Assembly (NCBI GenBank): GCA_021502835.1
Contig: JAKFGP010000037.1
Span: 1 to 58,910, forward strand
Direction of reading: 5' to 3'
Source of the DNA: Streptomyces thinghirensis
GTDB taxonomy: Bacteria; Actinomycetota; Actinomycetia; Streptomycetales; Streptomycetaceae
DNA length: 58,910 nucleotides
In this document: positions 58,778 to 58,910 of the stretch, in pieces
How positions within the stretch are numbered: the stretch's first letter is position 1
Layout of the letters: every line of letters begins with the position of its first letter
Position numbers and translations under genes: made by a program
The notes under the pieces: model-generated
What the model was told of the DNA's origin: nothing
What the model saw: the letters and a program-made list of their open reading frames with translations, nothing else
Database searches by the model: none

Positions 58778-58910
58778 CTAAGCCGTGACGCGGTGAGGTG
58801 TGACAGAAAACGCAGTCCCGGCGCTGTAGGGAGTACGGGCCGCCGCGCGTGTCCGTGCCGCGACGGCCAGGGCCTCTCCTGTGGGGGTGGCGGCCCCGGC
58901 CGTTGCCTTA
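58778..58910 (-). CDS. possible C-terminal end of a gene cut by the window
   Basis: The minus strand reads ATAGAATPTGEALAVAARTR then AAARTPYSAGTAFSVTPHRV and TA to a stop at 58778-58780, open to the window edge. Codon third positions are only moderately G/C. Family not recognised. Confidence 0.25.
   Translation of the reverse strand, partial: KATAGAATPTGEALAVAARTRAAARTPYSAGTAFSVTPHRVTA

Overview
The window is a GC-rich actinobacterial chromosome segment, almost certainly Streptomyces. Third codon positions are nearly all G or C, GTG starts and ATGA/TGATG gene overlaps are common, and most genes end in strong GC stem-loops. From memory, gene order follows the S. coelicolor chromosome from about SCO4920 at the left end to about SCO4864 at the right end; I could not run an alignment to confirm this.

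Almost every conserved gene is broken by one to eight single-base frameshifts. They usually fall in short homopolymers, and joining frames restores a full-length family member each time. I treat them as sequencing errors and annotate each gene from its reconstructed start to its reconstructed stop. A run of T12-C9-G17 at 56133-56170 inside an L,D-transpeptidase gene is an obvious artefact. About 17.4-19.0 kb is worst affected.

Layout. 0.1-12.5 kb: DeoR-type regulator, LpdA-like flavoprotein, gamma-glutamylcyclotransferase-like protein, purine nucleoside phosphorylase (deoD), phosphohexomutase, membrane mannosyltransferase, PH-domain protein, deoxyribose-phosphate aldolase (deoC) and two aldehyde dehydrogenases. 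12.7-18.1 kb: uridine-kinase-like protein, then the sigQ / afsQ1-afsQ2 two-component locus, a lipoprotein and a VanZ-like protein. 19-20.2 kb: adenosine deaminase. 20.3-26.6 kb: hydrolase, LysR regulator with divergent MFS exporter, ECF sigma factor, STAS protein, AEC transporter, Uma2 nuclease-like protein. 26.7-35.1 kb: deoA, cdd and a BmpA-type nucleoside ABC transporter (two permeases, ATPase, two binding lipoproteins). 35.3-36.6 kb: M20 amidohydrolase. 36.8-53.8 kb: a nonulosonic-acid (Kdn/sialic-acid-like) cell-surface glycopolymer cluster. 53.8-58.9 kb: acyl-CoA mutase, L,D-transpeptidase, membrane protein and ECF sigma factor.

Two systems stand out. First, a 14-bp palindrome (TCTACGCGCGTAGA and close variants) lies in the promoters of deoD, deoC, the nucleoside ABC operon and both BMP lipoprotein genes, with a damaged copy before add. 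This points to one nucleoside-salvage regulon: uptake, phosphorolysis or deamination, then deoxyribose-5-phosphate cleavage and aldehyde oxidation. Second, the glycopolymer cluster combines a NeuB-type synthase, a NeuA-KdsC-like fusion, two duplicated GT2/polysialyltransferase pairs, a protein with a eukaryote-like GT29 sialylmotif behind a TPR region, and a GT8-TPR-pyruvyltransferase unit. An acyltransferase and two methyltransferases flank it as possible decorating enzymes.
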